Assembly: GCA_030141585.1 (NCBI GenBank)
Contig: JAQIFP010000004.1
Coordinates: forward strand, 186,001-250,000
Length of the DNA: 64,000 nt
Source of the DNA: Ophryocystis elektroscirrha
Lineage: Eukaryota; Apicomplexa; Conoidasida; Neogregarinorida; Ophryocystidae
Reading direction: 5' to 3'
Shown: piece after piece, positions 19,684 to 30,288 of the stretch
How positions within the stretch are numbered: the stretch's first letter is position 1
How the letters are laid out: the number at the start of each line of letters is the position of its first letter
Translations under genes and position numbers: made by a program
Notes under the pieces: model-generated
What the model was told of the DNA's origin: nothing
Database searches by the model: none
The model's input: only the letters and a program-made list of their open reading frames with translations

Positions 19684-20234
19684 AATAACTTAAAAAAATA
19701 ACATACTTATCTTTTTGATAACCAAGTAGTTTTTTTATAAACTTAAGCATTATAGATTAAAACTTTAGCTTAATTATTAGTTAAGCTTAGTTATATTATT
19801 TATTTTTATTTTTAAAAAATCTATAAATATTTCTGATCCCGGAGGACAAAAAATAAAAATTAACTTTTAAAATAGTACTGCGTATATATATTGCAAAAAA
19901 CTCCTAAATCTCTAACCAACTACTACTTAAAAATAATCAAGACCATATATATTAGCTAAATTTCTAATATAATTGTATATATAGGATATCTTAAATAATG
20001 ACGTTAACACACCAATAAACAAATTACAAACCCACTCTATTTTTCATTATAAAACTAAATAAATTTCATATACTGCAATAAGCAATATATTTTCGCATGT
20101 TACTGAACTCCCAGTATCGAACCTGCTCACGAAATAGCTTACCATAATATAAATAAGATCTTAATTTAATTTTATCAAATTTTCTAATGTTTTGGTCGTT
20201 TTTAACCAAAAACAGCATAAAGTGATATAACATA
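19684..20234. other. intergenic region between divergent flippase and CHD1 genes
   Basis: Strongly AT-rich, about 550 bases, separating two divergently transcribed genes, so it probably carries both promoters. A short open frame on minus (20066-20269) overlaps the CHD1 start and looks spurious. I see no RNA gene here. Confidence 0.5.
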
Positions 20235-23200
20235 ATGGGTCGGCATCGTACACGTGTGTCTTCAGACACATCGAGTGATACGTCTGAATCTGACTATAGC
20301 AGTTCAGTAAATGATCATTTTCGTCGAAATGATTTCCTTTCTAACACATTCAGTACCCGTTTGCGTCCTCGAAACAATCGAAAAAATGTGTAAGCTTTAA
20401 TTTAATAAATTTTTTTTAGTATGTATAAGGAGTTAGATAGTGAGTTAGACGATTTTGATGAATCAGAAGAAGAAGTGGTCGAGAAAGTTACTTTTGACAA
20501 ATTGCCCGTAGCAGTTTATAATACAATCGAAAAGTTTATTGCACGTCGCCTAGTTAAATCGAGCAACCTAACTAATTTACCTTGTACAGATAGTAATAGC
20601 AATGAAAACGATCAAGCAAGTAGTGTCACAAATTCTGAGCTTGTAGAGCCCGAAACAGGTACTAAATTAAATGGTTTATGCGTTTATCAGAATCTATCCA
20701 GCTTAATCGATTAATTCCAGAATCCTTACCAAAATGTAAATGTTTGGGAAAAAATTTCAGCGAAGCATCCAAAAAACCCAGAACTTTTGAATATTTGATA
20801 AAATTTCATAAAACTTCATATTTGCATTGTGAATGGGTATCTGAAGAATATGTATTAAAAGCAATTGCAAACGACAGGCCACTAAGGACACGTTTCAACA
20901 ATTTTTGTAAACGTTTGGATGCTAACATTGATATTCCAGAGCAAGGACTTGTAGATGCAATTCCTGAGCGAATAGTCGATTGTTCTGACCAATTTCGTGC
21001 TTTATATCCCACAAAAGCGGCTGAGATAGGAAGAAATGAATGGATGATGTACTGTCTCAAAATTGTGGACGCTCTGGTATGTTTCACTAGAGATCACCGA
21101 ACATATGGTGTACCTTTTTTAAGAGCAGTTGATGAAGAAAAAGATGGAGCTCCAGGTTACTATTCTGTAGTCAAAGTCCCTATGGACATTACAACAATAC
21201 AGATTAAATTATATCTTCGTAAGTATGAGTCGCCTCAAGAGTTTTGGTCTGATGTAAAATTAATATTTGCCAACTGTAATTTATACAATTCTCCTCAAAC
21301 AGACATTTCTACACAATGTCGAGTTTTAGAAGCACTTTTTGATAAACTTTATTTTGAATGGGCCAAGATGTCAAGAGAAAATATGACTTCAAATGATAAT
21401 AAAACTCAATCTTTAAGCATGCATGATTGTGAAGATACAGTATTACCATTTGTACCATTAACAGATGAAGACTTGACAGTTGAAAAAGTCATTCAACATA
21501 TATCTTTTTTACAACTGGCACAAAATTCTAACAGACAATTATTATATCTTGTTAAATGGAAGCGTAGATGGTATACAGAATTATCATGGGAGTCTGCCGA
21601 CGACATAACAGATAAAATGAAAATTGCTTTATATCATAGACACGTCAGAGTACCAGAATATAACATCGATAGCCGGGGTTCAACATTTTGGGAAACTGAG
21701 TTACAAAGAAGAATGTTACAAGAAACTCTATTATATTGTAAAGCAGCAAAAGATTATCTCCATGGAAACATGGCTATTTCAGTTCAGTCTTTGCCAACAC
21801 TATCAACTGGTCAATCTTTAACTTCAAAATCTTTATCCAGAACTTGGTCTTACAATGCTTGTGGATCAGCTCGCTCAGAGTCAAACAAACAGAATAAAGT
21901 ACCATGTTTGTATCCTTATAGTTATAATAATGATTTTAAGCAACAACAGCAACAACAATATCAAAGAAACTTGCTTGTATGTCGCAATATGCAATATCCG
22001 CATTTACAGTCTGTTTTGATGAATTCGTTTTCCATGAATCCAGAACTATTTCAAGGCCGCTTAACAGGTATACCTCTGCATTTAAGTGGTTCTCTTTCAT
22101 TTCCTGGTTACATGAACCCAAATTCTCATTCTCAGTACTCAAATACCTTGAAGAGTCATGTCAACTCTGACAATTTCTCCAAACCATTACCATACTCGCA
22201 CAATAATAATTATTCTTGTTTCTCATCTGCTAATGTTGCAGCAAATAGTGCTTCGGCAAGATTAATCGCAACCCAATCTATGTTAGAATCAAAAATGAAC
22301 AATTCTGAAGCCAAATTTGAAAATCAGCAAGTATTAAATCAAACACCTCAACAACCTTTCCAACATATTCCAGTTAACTCTCATATTCAGTCACCAATGC
22401 CTCAGGTTTATCAAATTCCTAATTCTCCCATAAGATCATCTATTTCATCTCCTATGCCATCAGCGAATTTAGCTACTCATTCCCAATCAGGTCTTCTTCA
22501 TAGACCTATTCAAAATACAATGAATAGTATAACTCAACTTAATAATATACCTCAAACGTCGTATGTTTCGTCACCTACTTCGAATCAAAATCTTATGACT
22601 CAATCTACAAGTTCTCAAATCATAAATGCATCCTTGAATGCTCTTACTAATTTTCCCAAATCTCCTAATCAAGGTGACTCTAACATAACTTCTGAAAACA
22701 CCGGCTACATAAAAAAACAAATGACAAATTCAAATGACTTACATACTGATATGTTATGTGAACTTGGATCTGCATCTGAATCAATTCATATATTGAAAAA
22801 AACTGCTGTTGACTGGAAAGAAAAATTTATAAGTTTTTCGGATTTAAAATCTTTATTGAATATAAGTTCAAGAAAGCGTTTAATCGAGACAGAGTTGAAT
22901 GAAAAATTGCTCGCAAGACCAAAAAAAATTATTTCTCGAACTGATTCAATTAAAGACAAAGCAGAAGGTGTTTTAGAGAACATTCCTAAAAAGCAAGAAA
23001 ATGTAAACTTTGTTGACGATTCAATACCTGAAACTACAAATAATATAAAAACAGAGATTGAAAATCTCGTTGCCCAAAAAACTTCTGAATTTAAACAACT
23101 AGAAATCCTTACCAATGAAGCTTTCATTACTCAAAAATTAGACCCTCAATCTATTAATCCCCAAGCCGTAAATCCTCAAGCCATGAATCCTCAAGCCATG

Positions 23201-26200
23201 AATCCTCAAGCCATGAATCCTCAAGCCATGAATCCTCAAACCATAAATCCTCAAACCATAAATTCTCAAACCATAAATCCTCAAGCCATAAATCCTCAAG
23301 CCATAAATCCTCAAGCCATAAATCCTCAAGCCATAAATCCTCAAACCATAAATCCTCACTCCATAAATCCTCAAGCCATTAATCCTCCAACACTTAATTC
23401 TGTAAATTTAATAAATCCAAATATTGAAGAAACTAAGCCGAATCTGTTATCACTGAATTTAAAAGCTTCTCAACAGAAAAACATAGTATTAGATAAATCT
23501 CGCCCAGCCACTCTAGCAGCTAATTCTATATATGCAAAACAATTTTGCCAGATGAAAAAACCCAAATCTCCACCACCCGGCACAAGTCGTCACTATCCAG
23601 TTTCTCCTACATACAAAGGAAACAAAAAGCTTTTCGATTATCAATTAGATGGTTTAAATTGGTTATTAGACTTATGGGCTAGCGGAAATAATGGAATCCT
23701 TGCAGATGAAATGGGCTTGGGAAAAACAATTCAGTCCTTAGCTTTATTGTGGCATTTATACACTAAAGAAAAAATGAGAGGACCTTTTTTAGTAGTAGCT
23801 CCTTTAAGTACACTGGATCACTGGAGAATTTCTGCAGAAAACTGGACTGATTTTAATGTTATACTATATTACGACGAAGGTGGTCGTGTTGGACGAGATG
23901 CACTCCGCCAAGTAGAATGGTATCATTATATGCTGGATACTTCTACCCGACGCTCAAAAAATGAAGACAATGTAAATAATGCTTCCTTCAACTCAAATCC
24001 ACGTTTAGTTCCAACTTATCACTATAAATTTCAGCTTCTACTCACATCTTACGAAATTTTTGTGTCAGATGCTGAACTGTTAGCGCCCATTGCCTGGCAA
24101 TTTGTTGTAGTTGATGAAGCTCATAGATTAAAAAACAGACTCTCAAAAACCCTTTTGTTATTGAAACAAGTGGCTTGTCGTCACACTTTACTATTAACAG
24201 GAACTCCTGTCCAAAATAATACAGAAGAATTATGGCCTTTGTTAAATTACATAGAACCTGTACGATTCTGTGACGTAGACGCTTTTAAGTTAGAATTTGG
24301 TGAGTTACAAACAAGTGAACAAGTTAAAAGATTGACAGATCTTCTTCGACCTCATTTGCTCAGAAGAGTGAAGGAAGATGTTGCAGACTCAATCCCTCCT
24401 TTGGAAGAAACAATTATTGATGTAGAATTAACTATATTACAGAAAGCCTACTATAAAGCTATATTCGAAAGGAATAAAAATTTCCTTTTCAAAAATGCTA
24501 GGAAAGGTCAACAATTACCCAGTTTAATGAATGTAGAAATGGAATTGCGTAAGTGTTGCAATCATCCATTTATGATTCATGGTGTTGAAATGAGAGAATA
24601 TGCAAATTGCCGATCTGAATCCGAAAAGTTTAAAAAACTAGTTGAAAGTAGTGGCAAGCTAGTACTACTTGATAAATTATTACCAAAACTGATGGCTGAA
24701 AATCATAAAGTGTTAATATTTTCCCAGTTTCAACACACTTTAACAATCATTCAAGAATTTCTTCAATATAAAAATTGGTCTTTTGAAAGACTAGATGGTC
24801 AAGTTCGTGGAGTCGAGCGTTCAAGCGCTATATCTAGGTTCAATGATCCCTCAAGCCATATATTTGTTTTCTTATTATCTACTAGAGCTGGTGGCTTAGG
24901 AATCAATTTAACATCAGCAGATACAGTCATAATCTTTGACTCAGATTGGAACCCTCAAAATGATATTCAAGCAACCGCGCGAGCTCATCGTATTGGTCAA
25001 GAAAGAGAAGTTAAAGTTTATAGACTGGTTACAGCCAGAACGTATGAGGCAGACATGTTCGACAGGGCATCAAAGAAATTAGGCTTAAACACTGCTGTAT
25101 TTCATCGTGGTGCTTTTGACTCGAAAAACCGCTCTGATAAAAAGAAAAAAATTGAAGATAATACAGACGAAAACTCTATAGCAAATTCTAAGACACCTTC
25201 GAAAGATGAAATTGAAGAACTTTTGAAAAAAGGAGCATTTTATCTATTAGAAAATAGCGCAAAAGCTTCCAGAGAGTTTCAAGAAAATAATATTGATGAG
25301 ATTTTGTCAAAAAACTCAAGGCTTGTTCGATATCAAATGACAGGAATGAATTCAACTTTTGCAAAGACATCTTTTAAATCGGACAAAGCATCAGATATAA
25401 GTTTAGACGATCCCGATTTCTGGCAGAAAGTTTTAAATGATTCTTCTAGTCGTAGATTATTAGCAAGATTGAATGATGGAAGTGCCACTGCTTCGCCTGA
25501 AGCGATGGATAATTTTATGATTGATTTGCAGGCTGCTGTTGAAAGTATAGCTGCAGAAGATGATCCTGAACCAGTAATTGAGGCTTTAGTTCAGTTGAGT
25601 AATCTCACTACGTTTTCTTCTGAGCATCGCGAACAAGCAGAGGAATGGTTGGCACGTGTCAATTTGTCTTTAGAAACTATACGAGAAGTACCTTATCCTC
25701 AATCAACAGTTCGCTCTCCTACAGCTGTTACACAAGAAGCAGATTTAGATAATGAAGATGAATCTATAAACGCTCGCAGATCAACTAGAACTCATCGTTT
25801 AGAAATGGATGAAGAGAAATGGACTAAACATAAAGACGCTAAAGATAGTAGAAAACGGCTTAGACTGAGACGTAACATAATTTCAAGCTCAACAAAATAT
25901 TCAGAAAATAACTTGAACAATTTAAGACAAGATATTTCAGAATTCGATGAAAAAATTTTACAGGAAAACTATGCATCAGAAGATCCAAACTCAAAACCAT
26001 TATACTCTGATCCTGTAATGGATTTGAACTTAAGTGATTTTTCTTCTGATATCAATGATGACGATGACGCAGATTCACATCGAATGACTAGTAGGAAAAA
26101 AAAGGGTCGAAATCGCAAAAGTTCCTTGGTAAAAAAAAAACGTTCTACAAGAACAAAAAATGAAAAATTACCTGATCCTTCATTAGATGTATTACAATCA

Positions 26201-26446
26201 GGAAACAAAATTGATCAATCAAATACCATAAATGATAAGAAGTTCAGAAAGCCTCGAGTAAATAAATCATCCAAACAAAAAAATTATGAACAAAACGTTG
26301 CGTTTACTTCTAACTTAATTCAAGAACCATCTTTTTTCAAAAAAAGACGTTTAAAACAGACAAATTCAATTGATACAGCTGAAAACTCCAAACCAAGTGA
26401 AACTCAATCTAATCATGAATTGAGTGAACTCGATTTCATTAGATGA
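20235..26446 (+). CDS. CHD1: CHD1-like chromodomain-SNF2 remodeller with embedded bromodomain
   Basis: ATP-dependent nucleosome remodeller. Exons 20235-20389, 20420-20658 and 20691-26446 (introns 30 and 32 nt) give 6150 nt, 2049 residues. Order of parts: an acidic Ser-rich N-terminus (MGRHRTRVSSDTSSDTS); first chromodomain half ending FHKTSYLHCEWV (about 20800); a bromodomain-like block with GVPFLRAV, GYYSVVKVPMDITTIQIKL, EFWSDVKLIFANCNLYNSP (about 21090-21370); second chromodomain with LLYLVKWKRRWYTELSWE (about 21540). A long Ser/Asn/Gln-rich linker includes a pentapeptide repeat (23153-23392). The SNF2 ATPase follows: GILADEMGLGKT (Walker A, about 23690), VVVDEAHR, LLTGTPVQNN, STRAGGLGINLTSAD and RAHRIGQ. 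The tail is basic. The ATPase is intact. A bromodomain between the chromodomains is not the standard CHD1 layout. Confidence 0.93.
23153..23392 (+). repeat. 15-bp coding minisatellite, 16 units
   Basis: Sixteen tandem 15-bp units inside the CHD1 gene, consensus ATAAATCCTCAAGCC, each coding a pentapeptide of the type (I/M/V)NPQ(A/T). Unit boundaries follow codons exactly. Neighbouring units fall into sub-blocks (MNPQA, then INPQT, then INPQA), which suggests recent local duplication. Being a multiple of three, length changes would keep the frame. The complementary strand is also open, but only as a by-product of the repeat. Confidence 0.97.
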
Positions 26447-26751
26447 TAAATCGAAAAATTCTTTCAGTATTTAAAGAATTCTTCTTAATTCATTGATCAT
26501 ACGTGAAAATATGGCAGAAATCATGCTGTTATATATTTTATTACCCTCTCTTCAAATCCTTAATTAAAATAAATTGATAAATTTACTTATTAAAAAATGA
26601 CACACCTTTTTGTTTAATCACCATTGAATCATCAATGGTAGTAATATTTGTACATTATTGAACTAATTCTATAATATATTTGGTGTAAATTGCAAATAGT
26701 TATAGTTATTTTTAAGCAAAAAAATTGATAACACAAAGACATTTATGCTAT
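26447..26751. other. intergenic, convergent gene ends
   Basis: About 305 AT-rich bases between the 3' ends of CHD1 and eL18. It should hold both 3' UTRs. No further gene or repeat was seen. Confidence 0.5.
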
Positions 26752-27384
26752 TTAAACTTTGTAAGCTCTTGAGGCGCGTCTTCCTCTTGCTTTCTCAAAC
26801 TTACGTCCTTTAGATCTGACGTAGGGTTTTGATTTAGAATGTGGAACTCCAGGAGCTTTTCCAAAATGTGAATCAGCTTCTCTATGAGTAGTAGGGCCAC
26901 GAATTAAAACAGTGTCAGAACCTACATAATCGTAATAATTTTATGACAAACTTACCTCGTGGGCAACGTAAAGCAAGTTGATCAAGTGTTAAACATTCTC
27001 CATTTGACTCTTTGATTCTTTTTGCTGCAGTTTCCGTAAATTTCAAAGCACAAACAGTAAGCTTAGGAATTTTTTGAATTCTTAAATCATCTAACATTAC
27101 AATTTAAAAATAAGTCGTTTACTTGTAACAGTTCCTACTACAACAGCTATTTTATTGTCTTCCCTTCCATTCATTAACTTCGTAAGTTTTGATAACGATA
27201 CTTTAGATTTAAATCGTTCAGACATCATTAATCTTTTTTTAACAACGGCTGCAAAAGAAGAGGGTATTTTGCGAGCAAGAAACTCATACAATCGAACCAA
27301 CAATTTCAAATAAACATTTGGAGATTTGACAACTCTTCTTCGTGTTGACTTTCGTCGACCTCTATACGCTAAATCAATACCCAT
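26752..27384 (-). CDS. RPL18: 60S ribosomal protein eL18
   Basis: Structural protein of the large ribosomal subunit. Exons are complement of 27384-27123, 27090-26956 and 26921-26752, which sum to 567 nt, 188 residues, the usual eL18 length. Start [16 protein letters not shown]. Conserved blocks are [80 protein letters not shown] and the C-terminus [11 protein letters not shown]. Introns are 32 and 34 nt. Convergent with CHD1. Confidence 0.97.
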
Positions 27385-28100
27385 TTATTAACAGATTTAT
27401 AATGTTCCGGATATTCTCTATTGGGACTACCTAATTTAAATTTATTGTTTAGAGCAAACAAAGAGATAACGCAAAACTTGTAACAATGGCAAGATTTCAG
27501 TGAAAATAAAGCTTAATTTTTAGAAATAATTCAATTAAATTTATGTGCTACTTTACACCAAAAATTATTAGAATAAATACCTATTATGACACTAAGTCCA
27601 ACGGCTATACTATATAAGTATCAACTAATTTCACAATGATTTTGTTTAAAAAAAATTTTAAAATAATTGTTAGAAAATCACAATTTACTTATAAATGCTA
27701 AAAGACGTAAAAACTGATACATTGATTCTAAATTTGAATTTATTAATTATATTGAGTATAATTAACTCAAATTTAGGATCATAAACTTATCAATAAATTC
27801 AAAAACTTTGCAAAAAACCACAATTAAGTTTATTTTGCTTAAACAATTACATTTCAATGTTCAATTCGCCTGATTTTTCAAAAGAAAGAGTAAATTATAA
27901 AAAGTATATAAATCACAAAGATAGATGACTTTAATTTGTTGTGGGAGTATATAAGCACCTTTAAAAAAAAAAATGCTTCCTTCGATAGTTATTGCCATTT
28001 TTTAGGACATTCTATAACACCACTGGAAATTAGATTAATCAAACAATGTAAATTTTCTAAATTTCATACTTGAAATTTAGCACTTTCAAAAGAAGTCTCC
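27385..28100. other. intergenic, AT-rich, contains a long hairpin
   Basis: About 716 bases between the divergent starts of eL18 and the small plus-strand gene. Very AT-rich, with no credible open frame. The only clear structure is the inverted repeat at 27723-27781, listed separately. Presumably promoter and 5' leader sequence for both genes. Confidence 0.5.
27723..27781. repeat. long two-part inverted repeat (hairpin)
   Basis: Outer arms TGATTCTAAATTTGA and TCAAATTTAGGATCA pair over 15 positions with one G-T. Inner arms TTAATTATA and TATAATTAA pair perfectly over 9, closing on a TTGAG loop. In total about 24 bp of stem in 59 bases. The arms are AT-rich, so some such structures are expected by chance, but this length is unusual within the window. 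Confidence 0.7.
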
Positions 28101-28438
28101 ATGAAATATGAAGACTTTATGCATGCAGCTCCAACTTTATTCAGTAATTTGAACTTGAAACAAGCTCTCTTGATTGCTCTGAATAATTTATCAATAAAGA
28201 ACAAATCGAACATTCCCGTTGAAATATTACGTGAGAGATTAACTCTATTAGGTAATTATTTTTTTCTTATTAAATAACTCTAGGAAAACCTTTGAATTTA
28301 AGCATTAGTGAGATCAATATATTCTTGAATTTATTTGAATCCCTTAACGGAACAGTTATGTCTGATGTTCTTATTGAAAAGTTTGATAAATCAAATAGAT
28401 TATCGATTTTTCAGGCTAATGTACACGTAGTTTTATAA
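28101..28438 (+). CDS. small protein, possible degenerate EF-hand (light-chain-like)
   Basis: ATG at 28101 (MKYEDFMHAAPTLFSNLN). A 30-nt intron at about 28251-28282 gives LTLLGKPLNLSISEINIFL, and the frame stops at 28438. The product is about 100 residues and helical. The stretch around GKPLNLSISEINIFLNLFE resembles the entering helix of a calmodulin or myosin-light-chain lobe, but the calcium-loop residues (SLNGTVMSD) are not canonical. It converges on SBDS, 80 bases away. Calling it a light chain would be speculation; a final exon joined at an acceptor near 28413 is also possible. Confidence 0.4.
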
Positions 28439-28518
28439 TAGCACAACTTTCATGATAATATAATCATAAATACACATCTTGAGAGTGAAAGAATGGTAAA
28501 TTTTGAATGTACAAATAA

Positions 28519-29556
28519 TTATGTTTTTTGAAAACTGTTCACATAATCTGTTTCTGAAATAGGGGGTAAGTTTGCCAAAAGTCTAGAGTTGTTAAACATA
28601 TGCCAGTCACTTTTACAATGATTACGAAAACTTATTCCCCGGGGAAAGTGTTGGTTGCATTTGCTACAATAAATAAACTCTTTGTCGCTGATAATTCCCG
28701 AGCTGTTTTTCGAATAAATTTCTTTTACTTTTATATCAGACAATTCTGTGTGATTATCTGTTACAATCTGTTTGTTAGTCAAACTATCATCAACTGCATA
28801 CAATATATGATCATCAGATACAATTTGCAATTGACATTTCGGTCTAATACGATTAAAAAATTGATCAATAGATTTATAAAAATTGTAATTGCAGATAAAT
28901 ATAACCGAATACGTGTCCAATTCAACATTTGAAGATTTTACGACTAGATAATCTTTTTCTATAATTGCTTTACAAACTATAAGAAGCTGAAAGAAAATTT
29001 GAGTTCTTTGGTAACCGCGGAAAAACACTTGCAATGACATATTTACTCTAGATAAATCTTTTTGATAAGATGATATTAAAAGATCAATAGCTTTTAAAGA
29101 TTGCCTTTTTACTGACAAATTTAATGAAACAGAAAACCCTAGTTTAAGCAACATATCTTTAACACTTGCAACTGTCAACTGCAATCCAGTGCTATTATTA
29201 TAAATCTTACGCGACACAATGTTGCAAATTTCGTTAAAAATTATTCCCAGTTCAATTTTTCTCTCTTCATGTGAAATTTGAAGCTCACCTTTGTTTAGAA
29301 TAATTTTGATAATATCCAAATGTTTGATTGAACCAAAACAGCTCTTCAAATCCTCAATTTTTGATAACTGCCCTTTAGATACGTTTTGAAAAATAGCGTC
29401 AGTTTGTATTACTTCGTCTAAATTCATCTCTGCACCAGAACGCCAGTTCAAAATTTTATTCTTATAACAAGCTATTTCAAATCGCTTGCCCTTGCACTTA
29501 TATCTTATTACAGCTACGTTTGTCAGTCTAACTTGATTAATTGGCTGTTGAATCAT
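28519..29556 (-). CDS. SBDS: SBDS ribosome maturation factor with C-terminal zinc finger
   Basis: Works with the GTPase EFL1 to release eIF6 from new 60S subunits. A single uninterrupted frame of 345 residues from ATG 29556. The N-terminal SBDS domain reads RLTNVAVIRYKCKGKRFEIA, WRSGAEMNLDEVIQTDAIF, VSKGQLSKIEDLKSCFG. The central domain follows with NKGELQISHEERKIELG and a helix around VKRQSLKAIDLLISSYQKDL. Standard SBDS is about 250 residues; here about 90 more follow, ending in a C2H2-type finger: YCSKCNQHFPRGISF then HCKSDWHMFN (about 28570-28650). The CxxC..H(5)H-type spacing resembles the finger in REI1-like and other ribosome-associated proteins. Unlike most neighbours it has no intron. 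Confidence 0.95.
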   Translation of the reverse strand: MIQQPINQVRLTNVAVIRYKCKGKRFEIACYKNKILNWRSGAEMNLDEVIQTDAIFQNVSKGQLSKIEDLKSCFGSIKHLDIIKIILNKGELQISHEERKIELGIIFNEICNIVSRKIYNNSTGLQLTVASVKDMLLKLGFSVSLNLSVKRQSLKAIDLLISSYQKDLSRVNMSLQVFFRGYQRTQIFFQLLIVCKAIIEKDYLVVKSSNVELDTYSVIFICNYNFYKSIDQFFNRIRPKCQLQIVSDDHILYAVDDSLTNKQIVTDNHTELSDIKVKEIYSKNSSGIISDKEFIYCSKCNQHFPRGISFRNHCKSDWHMFNNSRLLANLPPISETDYVNSFQKT

Positions 29557-30288
29557 TTTCTAACTATAATCGTCAATAAATCAACTTTTCCAAGTCACCA
29601 ACTTTTTTATTGTACTAAATAATAATAAAAACAACCTTATTTATTATATTTAGCCTTCCATTTAAGAATATTTATCAAGAAAAAAAAATCTTGTCTATCA
29701 AATTCATGCCTGAATATATTAATTAAGCAAATTAAGTACCTAAATAAAAATCTGACTGTTTTATCACTAATTTTAATTTCTACACCTTTGTCTTCGGAAA
29801 TGCTAAACAGTAGATTTATTTATATGAAAACACCTTTTAAGTTTAGGCTTTAACGAAATTGTAAAATTTGTATCAAAACCTTTATTCATACTTTCTATAT
29901 TCGGAATATAATAACCAGTATCAAAAATTTTTACAGATGTTATGTTAAAATACTATATAAACATTATTGACAAAGACTTCAAACATTTGTGTTATAATCA
30001 ACCGATAACAACCTTGAAAAAGGTTTTCCAGACGAATTCAACTGAGATTAGTATATTTTAGACAGTAGAATACTTTTATAATGCTGACACCTTTTTCAAA
30101 TTTTTTTTCTGAGATAGATTGCCAAATTCGTAACTGACAAATTTCCATTATAGTTAAGTATAATGTTTATTTTTAAAAAATGTTTATCTAAATTTAGTCG
30201 ACGGTTTCAAACCACTTTTTTATTGATTTATCAGCAATTAGTTATTCCTTATATATTCTAGATAAAAATTACTACATTTAATGTTAAT
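29557..30288. other. intergenic, nothing recognised
   Basis: About 730 very AT-rich bases between the start of SBDS and the 3' end of the kinase gene, both on minus. A small hairpin (AACCTT-GAAA-AAGGTT near 30010) is the only structure I noted. No open frame, tRNA or snRNA motif was found. Confidence 0.45.

Noticed and set aside
20090..20135. GGTTCGATACT on minus, resembling a tRNA B box
   Set aside because: No acceptor or anticodon stems of tRNA spacing can be formed around it.
23138..23374. Minus-strand open frame of repeated RIYGL units
   Set aside because: It is the reverse complement of the coding minisatellite in CHD1; open only because the repeat lacks stops on that strand.
28600..28932. 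Plus-strand 110-codon frame
   Set aside because: Lies wholly antisense to the well-supported SBDS coding region.
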